A program made the position numbers and the translations under genes. The notes beneath the pieces were generated by a model that made no database searches, was not told the origin of the DNA, and saw only the letters and a list, made by a program, of their open reading frames with translations. 64,000 nucleotides of DNA from Sphingomonadales bacterium (lineage in GTDB: Bacteria > Pseudomonadota > Alphaproteobacteria > Sphingomonadales > Sphingomonadaceae), in the NCBI GenBank assembly GCA_025356275.1, contig JANXUK010000121.1, positions 1 to 64,000 of the forward strand, written 5' to 3'. Each line of letters begins with the position of its first letter. Positions within the stretch are counted from its first letter, which is position 1. Shown here piece by piece: positions 34,207 through 43,235 of this stretch.

Positions 34207-35181
34207 ATGCGATACCGCCAGCTCGGCCGCTCCGGTCTCACCGTTTCGGTGGTCGGTCTTGGTTGCAACAATTTCGGCGGCGCGCCGGTCAACGCGCCCA
34301 GCGGCACGGTCTATGGCCTGATGACGCTGGAGCAGGCCCGCGGCGTGATCGATGCCGCATTCGATGCGGGGATCACCTTCTTCGATACTGCCGATGTCTA
34401 TGGCGGCGGCGGATCGGAAGAGCAGCTGGGTCAGATCCTGAAGGGGCGGCGGCACCAGGTGGTGATCGCGACCAAATGGGGATCGGGCATGGATGCTCGC
34501 CATGACATCGCCTGGGGGTCGCGTCGCTATATCCGTCAGGCTGTCGAGGCGAGCCTGAAGCGGCTCGGCAGCGACTATATCGATCTTTACCAGATGCACT
34601 GGCCCGATCCGCGCACGCCGATCGAGGAGACGCTGGCCGCGCTGGACGAGTTGGTGCGCGAGGGCAAGCTGCGCTATCTCGGCCATTCGCATTTTGGCGG
34701 CTGGGAAGTGGCCGATGCCGACTGGATCGCGCGGGTCGCCGGGACCGAGCGCTTTGTTTCGGCGCAGAACCATTATTCGCTGCTCGAACGCGGCGCCGAG
34801 GCAGAGTTGATCCCGGCTTGCGAGCGGTTCGGTGTGGGTCTGTTGCCCTATTTCCCGCTCGCCAATGGCTGGCTGACCGGGAAATATCGCCGCGACAGCC
34901 CCGCCCCGGCGGGCACCCGCATGGCGGGCCGCGTCATCGATGCGCGCACCTACGACATCATCGAGGCGCTCACCGCCTATGCGGCCGCGCGCGACCGGAC
35001 GATGGTCGATATCGCGATAGGCGCGCTGCTGCATCAGCCGGCCGTCGCCTGCGTGATCGCTGGCGCGACCAAGCCCGGTCAGGCGACCGCCAATGCCGCA
35101 GCTGCCGACTGGATCGCAACGGCGGATGACATAGCCGAACTCGACGCACTGCTGGATGGCCACAGCCGGGTCCGGGCATGA
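34207..35181 (+). CDS. Aldo/keto reductase
   Basis: A 324-residue NADPH-dependent TIM-barrel oxidoreductase. The catalytic tetrad is visible: D and Y in FFDTADVYGGGGSE, K in VVIATKWGSG, H in LYQMHWPDP. The end GATKPGQATANAAA matches the cofactor-binding loop of the family. It reduces aldehydes or ketones to alcohols; the substrate is unknown. ATG 34207 begins the domain directly. The stop overlaps the ATG of the MFS transporter (ATGA), so both serve one substrate. Confidence 0.9.
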   Translation: MRYRQLGRSGLTVSVVGLGCNNFGGAPVNAPSGTVYGLMTLEQARGVIDAAFDAGITFFDTADVYGGGGSEEQLGQILKGRRHQVVIATKWGSGMDARHDIAWGSRRYIRQAVEASLKRLGSDYIDLYQMHWPDPRTPIEETLAALDELVREGKLRYLGHSHFGGWEVADADWIARVAGTERFVSAQNHYSLLERGAEAELIPACERFGVGLLPYFPLANGWLTGKYRRDSPAPAGTRMAGRVIDARTYDIIEALTAYAAARDRTMVDIAIGALLHQPAVACVIAGATKPGQATANAAAADWIATADDIAELDALLDGHSRVRA

Positions 35182-36422
35182 CAGGACCGGGCATGAGCGG
35201 GCCGCGCACGCAGGAATTTGCCCGCGCGTGGCGGGTGGTGCTGGCCAGCGCCTTCGGGGCGGGTACGGGCGCGGTGCCGCTTGCATTCTACAGCTTTGGC
35301 GCATTAATTGGCCCGCTGACCCGGGCATTTGGCTGGAGCCGTTCGGAAGTGACCGCGGCGCCGCTGTTCCTGACCATCGGCGGATTGATCGCGGGGGTTT
35401 TCGCAGGTGCGATGGCCGACCGGTTCGGCGCGCGCCGCGTGGTGATGTGGTCGCAGGCCGCGCTGGTGCTGGCATTCGCGGCGTTTGCGGCGCTGCCCCG
35501 ATCGCTGCCCTTATTCTATCTGGGCTATACGCTGGTCGCCATTCTGGGCGCGGGCACGATGACGATGACCTGGAGCCGGGCGATCACCGGCTGGTTTGTT
35601 GCGGCGCGCGGGCTGGCGCTCGGCCTGTCGCTGGTGGGCACCGGGTTGATCGGTGCGGCGTTGCCCGCCTATGTCAATTGGCTGGTCGCGCATCACGGCT
35701 GGCAGGGGGCCTATCTGGGGCTGGCCGCGCTGCCGCTGGTGCTGGGCATGCCGCTGACCTTTCTGTTTTTCCGCGAACCCGAGGAGGCAGGGCGCGCGGA
35801 TCTGGCCATCGCCGAGGATCACGCCGGCAGCTTCACCTTCGGCGAGGCGATCAAAACCGCCTGTTTCTGGCAGATGACGCTGTCCTTCTCGGTGGTCGCG
35901 GTCGCCATCGCCTCGATCATCGTCCATTGCGTGCCGCTGCTGACCGACCGGGGCATCGACGCGGCGACGGCGGCGGGCATCGCCGGGCTGATCGGCCTTG
36001 CGGTCACCGGAGGCCGGCTGGTCAGCGGTTTCCTGCTCGACCGGGTGCGCGGACCGCTGGTGGCATTTGGCATGTTCGGCCTGCCGGCGCTGGCCTGCCT
36101 GCTGCTGGCGGTTGCGGGGACCAATCTGCTGTTATGCGGGATCGCGGTGGTGCTGGTCGGCCTCGCCGGCGGGGCGGAGCATGACATTGCCGCCTATTTC
36201 TGCGCGCGCTATTTCGGACGGCGGCATTACGGCAAGATCTATGGGCTGTTGTACACGCTTTACGGCATTGGCAGCGGGGTCGGCCCGCTGATCGCCGGCA
36301 AGGTGGTGGAGGCTACCGGCGATTATCGCACCGCGCTGCACGGCGGATCGGCGTTGTTTGCGGTGGCGGCGGGGCTGATCCTGACTCTCAAGCCGCCGCC
36401 GCCACATCCAGCCGCCAGCTAA
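35178..36422 (+). CDS. MFS transporter, oxalate:formate-antiporter-like
   Basis: A 414-residue twelve-helix transporter. The start region WRVVLASAFGAGTGAVPLAF, the motif A-like GAMADRFGARRVVM and the late IYGLLYTLYGIGSGVGPLIA match monocarboxylate/OFA-like MFS carriers that move small carboxylates. It is translationally coupled to the aldo/keto reductase and converges with the flavin monooxygenase gene, with a 4-bp overlap of the two stop regions. Confidence 0.85.
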   Translation: MTGPGMSGPRTQEFARAWRVVLASAFGAGTGAVPLAFYSFGALIGPLTRAFGWSRSEVTAAPLFLTIGGLIAGVFAGAMADRFGARRVVMWSQAALVLAFAAFAALPRSLPLFYLGYTLVAILGAGTMTMTWSRAITGWFVAARGLALGLSLVGTGLIGAALPAYVNWLVAHHGWQGAYLGLAALPLVLGMPLTFLFFREPEEAGRADLAIAEDHAGSFTFGEAIKTACFWQMTLSFSVVAVAIASIIVHCVPLLTDRGIDAATAAGIAGLIGLAVTGGRLVSGFLLDRVRGPLVAFGMFGLPALACLLLAVAGTNLLLCGIAVVLVGLAGGAEHDIAAYFCARYFGRRHYGKIYGLLYTLYGIGSGVGPLIAGKVVEATGDYRTALHGGSALFAVAAGLILTLKPPPPHPAAS

Positions 36423-37720
36423 AATTCGGCCAGATGGCCGCGCAACGTCGTGGTGGTGTAATCGCGGCGCACCAGCCCGCGCTTTTGCAGCAGCGGCACC
36501 AACCCGTCGAGCACCTCCGCAATATAGCGCCGGGTCAGCGGCCTTGCATGCATCAGGAAACCGTCGCCGCCGATTTCGGCCATCGCCGCTTCCATCTGGT
36601 CGGCGACCTGTTCGGGCGTACCGATCAGCTTGAGTGAGGTCGTTTCCTGCTCGCACAATGCCTCGCGCAGGGTCTTGCCGCCTTTGGCCTTGGCCTTGAT
36701 CGCGGCGACAAAGCCCTGAAAACCCTGGATCTCGGCAGGGTCTATATCGGGGAACGGCGCGTCGAGATCGAACTTGCCCCAATCCATCCCGGTGTGTAGC
36801 GTCAGCCGGCCCAGACGCTGCGCCAGGATCGTTGGGGTCATGCCGATGACCTCCTCATAGCGCGCCTGCGCCGCCTCTGCGGTATCGCCCAGCACCGGCG
36901 AGATCAGGTACATCACCTTGGCCGCATCGGGATCGCGGCCATGATTGACCATCCGCTCGCGGATATCATCGCGGAATTCCTTGAGCGCGGGCACGCTGTT
37001 GCGCCCGAAGGTCGAGCACAGGATGACGTCCGAATGCTTCGCCGCGAAATCGCGCCCAGCCGGTGACGACCCGGCCTGACAGATCGCGGGGCGTCCCTGC
37101 GGCGAACGGGTAACGTTGAGCGGACCGATCGAGCGGTGATACTTGCCCTCAAACTTGAACTCACGGAACTTGGTCGGATCGACATAGCGCCCGGTCTCGG
37201 CGCTCATCTCGAACGGCTCGTCCTGCCACGCATCCCACAATTGCTTGACCAGATCGAGCATCTCATCGGCGATGGCATAGCGCTCGTCGTGCGGTGGCTG
37301 CTTGTCCCGGCCAAACGCCTGCGCCGCCCAATCCTCGCTGGAGGTGACGACATTCCACCCGGCCCGCCCGCGTGAGACATGGTCGATCGACGCGATCTGG
37401 CGCGCCAGCAGGAACGGCGGATAGAATGAGCTGGAGAAGGTGCCGATCAGCCCCAACCGCTCGGTCGCTTGGCTCAGCACCGACATCACGATCATCGGAT
37501 CGATGCGCGGTTCCAGATTCTGCTTGTCGTTGGTCAGCACGACATGGTCCTCGATCATGATGAAATCGAAACCGGCGCCTTCTAGCTGGCGCACCATGTC
37601 TTTCAGGAAATCGAGCGTCTGCCAGCGGTCGGGATAGATGTCATTGCCGGCCCAGCGGTCAGCGCCATTGGCGGTCCAGCCATGCGCGCGGGGATTGGTG
37701 AACCAGGCGAGGTGAAACAT
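36419..37720 (-). CDS. LLM-class flavin-dependent monooxygenase, NtaA/SnaA/DszA group
   Basis: A 433-residue luciferase-fold enzyme. The start FHLAWFTNPRAHGW, the WNVVTSSEDWAAQAFGRD segment and YHRSIGPLNVTRSPQGRPAI with QAGSSPAGRDFAAKH are hallmarks of the nitrilotriacetate / pristinamycin / dibenzothiophene-sulfone monooxygenase group, which uses reduced FMN from a separate reductase and oxygen. No flavin reductase is adjacent. It is divergent from the racemase-type gene, and a putative IclR operator lies between them. Confidence 0.9.
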   Translation of the reverse strand: MFHLAWFTNPRAHGWTANGADRWAGNDIYPDRWQTLDFLKDMVRQLEGAGFDFIMIEDHVVLTNDKQNLEPRIDPMIVMSVLSQATERLGLIGTFSSSFYPPFLLARQIASIDHVSRGRAGWNVVTSSEDWAAQAFGRDKQPPHDERYAIADEMLDLVKQLWDAWQDEPFEMSAETGRYVDPTKFREFKFEGKYHRSIGPLNVTRSPQGRPAICQAGSSPAGRDFAAKHSDVILCSTFGRNSVPALKEFRDDIRERMVNHGRDPDAAKVMYLISPVLGDTAEAAQARYEEVIGMTPTILAQRLGRLTLHTGMDWGKFDLDAPFPDIDPAEIQGFQGFVAAIKAKAKGGKTLREALCEQETTSLKLIGTPEQVADQMEAAMAEIGGDGFLMHARPLTRRYIAEVLDGLVPLLQKRGLVRRDYTTTTLRGHLAEF

Positions 37721-37793
37721 GTCGGCTCCAATGCTTTGCGATGCCTTTGGCGATGGCGTGCCGGCGTGCCGCTCGGCAATACGCGAGTCCGTG

Positions 37794-37808
37794 CTACCCG
37801 GTATACGG
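37794..37808. promoter_or_regulatory. Putative IclR operator, site 1
   Basis: CTACCCGGTATACGG lies between the divergent flavin monooxygenase (start 37720) and racemase-type gene (start 37885). The same 15 bases with one change occur inverted at 39569-39583 in the iclR promoter region. The core ACCCGGTATACGGG is partly palindromic. Proposed from recurrence and position only. Confidence 0.5.
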
Positions 37809-37884
37809 GGATGGCGTCAGGACGGGTCGATCCCGCCCGATGCCCGGCGCATGATCGGCGAGTGAACCGCCCAGACCCTGCGCG

Positions 37885-38616
37885 ATGACCGCATCCGAAC
37901 GACGCCCGCCCGGCGCACGCGGGCGCATCGGCGTCATCCAGCCGGCGCCGGGCGTCATGCTGGAGTATGAATGGCCGCGGTGGCTACCGGCAGAGGTGCT
38001 GTTCCCGGTCGGCCGCATCCGCATGAGCGCCCCCACGGCGGCGGGATACGCCGAGATCGCCAGCAAGGCTCCCGACACCGCGCGCGATCTGGCCAGCGCC
38101 GGCGCGGGGGTTATCGCCTATGCCTGCACCATCGGCAGCCTGTTTGCCGGCATCGCAGCAGAGGAGGCTCTGGTCGCCGCGCTGACCGCTGCATCGGGCC
38201 GACCGGCGATCAGCCTGGCCCGGACCTGCGCTGCGGCGCTGCGCCGGGTCGGGGCGACGCGGCTGGCGATTATGACGCCCTATACGCCCGAGGCCAATGG
38301 CTGGGTCGCGCGATATATCGAGGCGCGGGGCTTTGCGGTGGCGGGGTTCATTGCGACCCCGGTGTCGATCGTCACCGTCGGCGACCTGCCCCCCGCCGAG
38401 ATCACGGCTCTGGCGGTCACCGGCCTTGCTGCGATGCCCAGCGCCGATGCGCTGTGGATCCCCTGTACCGCGATCCAGACGATGGCGGCAATCGCGGGGA
38501 TCGAGGCCGCGACGGGCCTGCCCGTGATCAGCGGGACACAGGCGATGCTATGGGACGCGCTGCGCGTGCTGGGCATCGACGATCCGCTGCACGGCGCAGG
38601 GCGGCTGTGGGATTGA
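37885..38616 (+). CDS. Asp/Glu racemase superfamily enzyme (maleate isomerase / arylmalonate decarboxylase-like)
   Basis: A 243-residue protein with the two half-sites of the superfamily: catalytic cysteines in VIAYACTIGSLFAG and LWIPCTAIQTM. The arrangement fits maleate cis-trans isomerase and arylmalonate decarboxylase rather than amino-acid racemases. These enzymes handle dicarboxylates derived from aromatic ring breakdown or malonates. With the flavin monooxygenase, MFS transporters and IclR gene it suggests a small catabolic module. Upstream ATG choice (37885) leaves a short basic leader before GRIGVIQPAPG. Confidence 0.8.
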   Translation: MTASERRPPGARGRIGVIQPAPGVMLEYEWPRWLPAEVLFPVGRIRMSAPTAAGYAEIASKAPDTARDLASAGAGVIAYACTIGSLFAGIAAEEALVAALTAASGRPAISLARTCAAALRRVGATRLAIMTPYTPEANGWVARYIEARGFAVAGFIATPVSIVTVGDLPPAEITALAVTGLAAMPSADALWIPCTAIQTMAAIAGIEAATGLPVISGTQAMLWDALRVLGIDDPLHGAGRLWD

Positions 38617-38626
38617 CCGCAGCGGT

Positions 38627-39475
38627 TCAGAACGCTCTGGCATGCTGAAGCGCGGGCCGTGCGGTGCCAAATGTCGGGAAGGGGATCGTGGTTTCGTCGT
38701 CCATTTCCTCATGCGCACTGGCAGCGCGGCCGATATCGCCGGCCAGCGTGCGCAGGTGCGGCACATACTTGTCGATCACCATCGAGCTGCTCATCGCGCG
38801 GGTAATGAAGATCATCAGCAGGCTGGCGGCATATTTGCCATTGACGAAGATCGGGAAGGCGATGCTCTGCTCGGGATTGTTGAACGGCGGCGGCTGAAAG
38901 GCGAAGCCCTGCTCGACCACCGGCTCGATCAGCAGGTCGAGCGCGGTGCGGCTGGCGCGCTCGCGATTATAGGGGTCAGATGATTGCAGCAGCAGGTGGC
39001 GCATCACATTCTGCTCGGCTTCGGTCGAAAACGCATAGGCGACCAGCCCGCTCGATGAATTGAGGATCGGGGTCTCGGCACCGACGCGGCGGCGGTTAAG
39101 CCACAGCGACGTCGTGGAATCGGTGGTCGAGCGCAGCACCATATGGTCGCTCGACGGCGCCGCGATGGCCAGCGGCCAGCCGATCTTCTCGGTCAGGCGC
39201 AGCAGCATCTGGCCCGCCGATTGCACCACCCAGCAATCCTGGGAAAATCCGCCCGACAGCCCGCAGACCTTGGGGCTCAGGCGATAACGCTTGTCGTCGG
39301 GCACGCGCTGGACATAGCCTTCGGCGAGCAGGGTCAGCATGATCCGCTCCGCCGTGGTTCGCGGCAGGTCGAGGTGCCGCGCCAGTTCGGTGATCGAGAC
39401 ATGCTCGGTCTGGTTGAGCAGCGAGAGCACCTTCAGCCCCCGTTTGAGCGACCGCAATTCCTGATCCGCCTTCAT
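38627..39475 (-). CDS. IclR-family transcriptional regulator
   Basis: A 282-residue regulator; start MKADQELRSLKRGLKVLSLL at 39475. The N-terminal winged helix-turn-helix reads VSITELARHLDLPRTTAERIMLTL, and the IclR effector domain follows (SSSGLVAYAF, FPIFVNGKYAASLLM). IclR proteins bind small aromatic or keto acids. It is divergent from an MFS transporter, with the second copy of a 15-bp motif in between; the first copy lies in the monooxygenase/racemase promoter, which defines a probable regulon. Confidence 0.9.
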   Translation of the reverse strand: MKADQELRSLKRGLKVLSLLNQTEHVSITELARHLDLPRTTAERIMLTLLAEGYVQRVPDDKRYRLSPKVCGLSGGFSQDCWVVQSAGQMLLRLTEKIGWPLAIAAPSSDHMVLRSTTDSTTSLWLNRRRVGAETPILNSSSGLVAYAFSTEAEQNVMRHLLLQSSDPYNRERASRTALDLLIEPVVEQGFAFQPPPFNNPEQSIAFPIFVNGKYAASLLMIFITRAMSSSMVIDKYVPHLRTLAGDIGRAASAHEEMDDETTIPFPTFGTARPALQHARAF

Positions 39476-39568
39476 GCAGCTGTCTCCCCAAAACCAATCG
39501 ACCCATCGCAACCTGTCTGCGCCGGGGAGAGGCTATCAGAGCGTCGCCAAGCGACAAGCGTCCCGGCA

Positions 39569-39583
39569 CCGAATACCGGGTAG
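39569..39583. promoter_or_regulatory. Putative IclR operator, site 2
   Basis: CCGAATACCGGGTAG, which on the minus strand reads CTACCCGGTATTCGG. It matches 37794-37808 at 14 of 15 positions and sits between iclR (start 39475) and the MFS gene (start 39676 or 39631), consistent with autoregulation. Confidence 0.5.
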
Positions 39584-39675
39584 TATGAGTTTTACTCAAC
39601 GCATGCCGAAATCCTTGCGGTGATGTCATAATGGTAACAGCCTCCGTGTGGCAGCGTAGAGGATGGCGTTACGTG

Positions 39676-40989
39676 ATGAACCAGATGGGCATGCGCGCAC
39701 CTTATCCCCCAGCCTGGCGGGCGTGGTCGCTGGTCGCGGTTCTGGTCGCGGCTTACGCTGTGTCCTTTGTCGACCGGCAGATTCTGGGTCTGTTGGTCCA
39801 GGATCTGCGCCGCGATCTGGTCATCAGCGATTCGCAGATCGGGTTGCTGCAAGGGCCGGCGTTCGGTCTGTTCTATGCGGTGATGGGCCTGCCGTTCGGG
39901 TGGCTGGCCGACCGTGTGCATCGCCCCCGGCTGATCGCGGCGGGGTTGATCCTGTGGACGCTGATGACGCTGCTGGGCGGAATGTCCAGCAGCTTTGCGA
40001 TGTTGTTCCTGACGCGGATCGGGGTGGGCGTGGGCGAGGCAGCGCTGGTGCCGGCGGCGGTCACCCTGCTTGCCGACAGTTTTGCGCCAACCCGGCGCGC
40101 CTTGCCGCTTGCGGTGTTCACGGCGGGCATTTCGGTTGGGGCGGGGCTGGCGCTGATTCTGGGCGGAGGACTGATCGCTTTCGCGCGGGACGGAGTGGCC
40201 GGCCTGCCGCTGATCGGTGGCTGGCTGGCGCATCGCGCGGCGTGGCAGGTGGTGCTGATCCTTGCCGGGCTGGCCGGGGTGCCCATCGCGGCAGTGATCG
40301 CGGCGATCCCGGACCGGACAAGGGGCAGCCAACCGGTATTCGGCGCGGCGCCCGAACCGCTGATCGCGCATCTGCGCCACCATCGCGCATTATTCGTCCC
40401 GCTGCTCGCTGGAACGTCGTTGCTGTACCTGTTTGCCAACGCTTTTTCGAGCTGGATGCCGGCGCTGTTCATACGCGGCTTTGGCTGGGCACAGGCCACC
40501 GTCGGCTTGCGGCTTGGGGTGCTGATCCTGATCGGCGCGTTGGCCGGCAATTTGCTGAGCGGCGGCATCGCGGCGCGGCTGACCCGGCACGGGCGGGCCA
40601 ATGGCGCACTGTTGGTGATGATCGGCGGGGCGACGCTGCTGGCACCGCTGGCGGTGATCGGCCCGCTGGCGCGCGATCCATTGACGGCCCAAATCGCGGT
40701 GCTGCTGATCTATTTTGCCATCGCGCTGTGCTTTGGCGTTGCGACGGCGGCGGTGGTCGCGGTCACCCCGGCACCGCTGCGCGGGCGGATGGTGGCGCTG
40801 TATCTGATGCTGGGCAATCTGATCGGGCTGGGGTTTGGTCCGTTGGGAGTGGGATTGATCCTCCAGCATGTGTTGCGCGACGAGTCGGCGGTTGGGCTAG
40901 CGCTGGCGCTGATCGCGGCACCCAGCGTGCTGATCGGCACCGGGTTGCTGTACCGCGCGCGCGCTGCCTATGCCGCAAGGGCCGGATAA
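39676..40989 (+). CDS. MFS transporter
   Basis: A 437-residue major facilitator (start MNQMGMRAPY at 39676; an ATG at 39631 would add 15 residues). SFVDRQILGLLVQDLRRDL and GLPFGWLADRVHRPRLIAAG are typical of the spinster/aromatic-acid-like MFS group common in sphingomonads, where members are often beside ester and aromatic catabolic genes. It is the probable target of the divergent IclR protein. The substrate is not predictable. Confidence 0.88.
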   Translation: MNQMGMRAPYPPAWRAWSLVAVLVAAYAVSFVDRQILGLLVQDLRRDLVISDSQIGLLQGPAFGLFYAVMGLPFGWLADRVHRPRLIAAGLILWTLMTLLGGMSSSFAMLFLTRIGVGVGEAALVPAAVTLLADSFAPTRRALPLAVFTAGISVGAGLALILGGGLIAFARDGVAGLPLIGGWLAHRAAWQVVLILAGLAGVPIAAVIAAIPDRTRGSQPVFGAAPEPLIAHLRHHRALFVPLLAGTSLLYLFANAFSSWMPALFIRGFGWAQATVGLRLGVLILIGALAGNLLSGGIAARLTRHGRANGALLVMIGGATLLAPLAVIGPLARDPLTAQIAVLLIYFAIALCFGVATAAVVAVTPAPLRGRMVALYLMLGNLIGLGFGPLGVGLILQHVLRDESAVGLALALIAAPSVLIGTGLLYRARAAYAARAG

Positions 40990-41055
40990 TGCCCGCCACG
41001 CGGGCAAGGCTGCGGCGCATCGACCGCGTGCGCCCATGCCCGCTAAGGGGAGGTG

Positions 41056-41994
41056 ATGCTGCGCTGTTTCGCTCTTGCCCTGTTGTCCCTCCTGCTCGCC
41101 GGTTGCGCAACCATGCGCCAACCGCCCGCCGACACCCCGGCGATGGTCCGCATCGCGCCGGGCCGGTTCGTAGCGGGCAGCGACCGGGCCGAGACCGATG
41201 CCGTCCATTACCCCGCCATCAACGCCGCGCGCGAACAGCCGGCCCGCATGGTTGTGGTCGAACGCGCCTTCGCCATCGGCCGCACCGAAGTGACACGCGG
41301 CCAGTTCGCGCGCTTCGCCGCAGCGACCGGGTGGAAGCCTGACGGGCCGTGCAGTTTCCAGGTCGACGGCCCGCCGGTGCACTGGGCCATGGATCTGGCG
41401 CATGATTGGCAGCATCCGGGCTTTGCCCAGACCGATGCGCATCCGGTGGTCTGCGTCAATCTTGCCGACGCCGAGGCCTATGCCGTGTGGCTCAGCAAGC
41501 GGACCGCGCGGCATTTTCGCCTACCTTCGGGCACCGAGTGGGAATATGCCGCGCGTGCCGGAACTGTCACGCCGGTCTATTGGGGCGGCGCGGTGCCGAC
41601 CGATGCCTGCGCCTATGCCAATGTGCTGGATGTCAGCGATATACGCGCGCATCTGGGCGGCAAAGCCGACCCGGCGCTGACCTTTCCCTGCGATGACCGC
41701 TATCCCGAGACCGCGCCGGTGGCCTCTTTCAAGCCCAATGCTTGGGGGCTGTATGACATGATCGGCAATGTCTGGGAGATGACGCTGGACTGTCTCAACC
41801 CGGCGCAGACCGACGCCCCCCGCGACACCGCGCCGCGCCTGACCGGGGATTGCCGCTCGCATATCGATCGCGGTGCGTCATGGGACAATACGCGCAAATA
41901 TGTACGCGCCGCGGCCCAGCATCCCGATCTGGTCGGCGCGCGCACGGCAGTGCTTGGCTTTCGGCTGGTCGAGGACCTGGCTTCGTCGCCCTAG
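41056..41994 (+). CDS. FGE-sulfatase-fold (SUMF1-like) lipoprotein 4
   Basis: A 312-residue lipoprotein with lipobox LLAGC (C16), start ATG 41056 one codon after a GTG. Domain marks MVRIAPGRFVAGSDRAETD, TEVTRGQFARFAAATGWKPD, GTEWEYAARAGTVTPVYWGG and GLYDMIGNVWEMTLDC are intact. The region RGASWDNTRKYVRAAAQ again lacks the formylglycine-generating cysteines. It is a distant paralogue of the three at 25768-28832 and probably faces the periplasm. It stands alone, 67 bp after the MFS gene, and its stop overlaps the end of a decayed TonB receptor. Confidence 0.85.
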   Translation: MLRCFALALLSLLLAGCATMRQPPADTPAMVRIAPGRFVAGSDRAETDAVHYPAINAAREQPARMVVVERAFAIGRTEVTRGQFARFAAATGWKPDGPCSFQVDGPPVHWAMDLAHDWQHPGFAQTDAHPVVCVNLADAEAYAVWLSKRTARHFRLPSGTEWEYAARAGTVTPVYWGGAVPTDACAYANVLDVSDIRAHLGGKADPALTFPCDDRYPETAPVASFKPNAWGLYDMIGNVWEMTLDCLNPAQTDAPRDTAPRLTGDCRSHIDRGASWDNTRKYVRAAAQHPDLVGARTAVLGFRLVEDLASSP

Positions 41995-42179
41995 AACTTG
42001 GCGAAGGAGCCCCCAAACTCGATCGCGGGGAACACCTCGTTCAGATATTTTCGGTCGAGCGCATTGTTGGCAAAGACGGCAAGTGTCCAGCGGTCCGTCG
42101 CCACCGCCACCCACAGGTCGAGCACGCCGAACGCCTCGCGCCGGGTGATGGCATAATTGGCGATGCCCACGAATGCCGG
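41991..42179 (-). pseudogene. C-terminal remnant of a TonB-dependent receptor
   Basis: About 62 residues of a barrel end are readable: TRREAFGVLDLWVAVATDRW, FANNALDRKYLNEVF and the terminal GGSFAKF. Upstream the frame has no plug or barrel sequence and reaches a different intergenic context. It is a second receptor remnant like that at 10522, next to substrate-handling genes, and implies loss of an uptake function. Confidence 0.7.
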
Positions 42180-42276
42180 CACGGCCAGAGTGGGGGATGC
42201 GCCCGATTGCGCGGCAGACCGGATGGCGGGGGGCCGCCGACAATCCGCCACCCTCATAACCGGTTCGGGCTATATA

Positions 42277-42288
42277 TTGTATACACAA
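42277..42288. promoter_or_regulatory. TGTATACA palindrome, possible GntR site 1
   Basis: TTGTATACACAA contains the 8-bp palindrome TGTATACA, which recurs at 43170-43177 on the other side of the GntR gene. Its location, downstream of the regulator and next to the receptor remnant, makes it a weaker candidate than site 2. Confidence 0.3.
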
Positions 42289-42381
42289 AAACCGTCGAGC
42301 GTTGCCTTGCGTGCCTCAGAACCGGCGATATTCAGCGGGCCTGGGCCACCCCGACGCCACAAATTGTGCGCGAATCATGCA

Positions 42382-43032
42382 TCACCCGACGGGGCGCTTC
42401 TGCTCGCTGCGATAGACGTGCAGTGCGCGGCGGATATGCGCCGTCATCACCGCGCTGGCCCATTCGGCGTCACGCTGGGCCAGCGCGGTGGTCAGTTCGA
42501 TGTGCTCCGCCAAGCTGCGCGCCAACTGTTCGCCGTCATAGCGCATCGCGGTGTGATGCACGATCGGCTGGAGCACCAGCCGGTTGAGCATCTTGGCCAG
42601 TTGATGCGAGGCGGCAGCCTGGATGACCAGCCCGTGAAACTCCGCATTCATCGCCAAAAAGGTGTCGACATCCGGGCTGGCGCGGTCGATCGCTTTGGCG
42701 ATAATGGTCGAATTCGCCTGCATCGCGCCCAGAATACCCGGCGTGACCCGTTCAGCCGCGCGCGCCGCCGCATACCCTTCAAGCATCGTGCGCAGGGTAA
42801 ACAGCTCGTCGATATCGGCTGCGGACCACTTGCTGACGAAGGACCGCTGGCTGTCGCTGCGCTGGATGAACATCTCCGCCTCCAGCCGGTGCATTGCATC
42901 GCGGACCGGGGTACGCGACACACCGCAATGGTCGGCCAGATCCTCCTCCTTGACCTGCGCCCCGGGGGCCAGCACGCCGGTCAGGATCATCTGACGGATC
43001 CGGGCATAGGCAAGATCGCTGGCCCTGGACAT
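42382..43032 (-). CDS. GntR-family regulator of the FadR (FCD) group
   Basis: A 216-residue regulator, start MSRASDLAYARIRQMILTGV at 43032. The winged helix has VKEEDLADHCGVSRTPVRDAM and the C-terminal FCD domain shows the metal-binding pattern D/H in FLAMNAEFHGLVIQAA and histidines in IVHHTAMRY and EHIELTTAL. Such proteins respond to carboxylates. It is divergent from the HMG-CoA lyase / CoA-transferase operon, and a perfect palindrome lies in the shared promoter, so it is likely the local repressor. Confidence 0.9.
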   Translation of the reverse strand: MSRASDLAYARIRQMILTGVLAPGAQVKEEDLADHCGVSRTPVRDAMHRLEAEMFIQRSDSQRSFVSKWSAADIDELFTLRTMLEGYAAARAAERVTPGILGAMQANSTIIAKAIDRASPDVDTFLAMNAEFHGLVIQAAASHQLAKMLNRLVLQPIVHHTAMRYDGEQLARSLAEHIELTTALAQRDAEWASAVMTAHIRRALHVYRSEQKRPVG

Positions 43033-43167
43033 TTCGCGCTCCTGATCCCCGCGCCTGATCGTCGGATTTGGCGGCCGCCGCCAGCTTGCCTGCCGGAGCA
43101 AATGGATACAAGAGCGCGATGCACGATCACGCCATTCGTCCGCTCACGCGATAAATCCCGCTTGCAA

Positions 43168-43179
43168 AATGTATACATT
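43168..43179. promoter_or_regulatory. Perfect palindrome AATGTATACATT, probable GntR operator
   Basis: A 12-bp perfect palindrome in the divergent promoter region, 57 bp before the HMG-CoA lyase ATG and 135 bp from the GntR start. Size and AT-rich TGTATACA core fit FCD-type GntR operators. Confidence 0.55.
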
Positions 43180-43235
43180 GGATCTTAGGGGCAAGGTGCC
43201 CGGCGCAATGGCGGGCACCGGGCGGAGAGCGTGGC

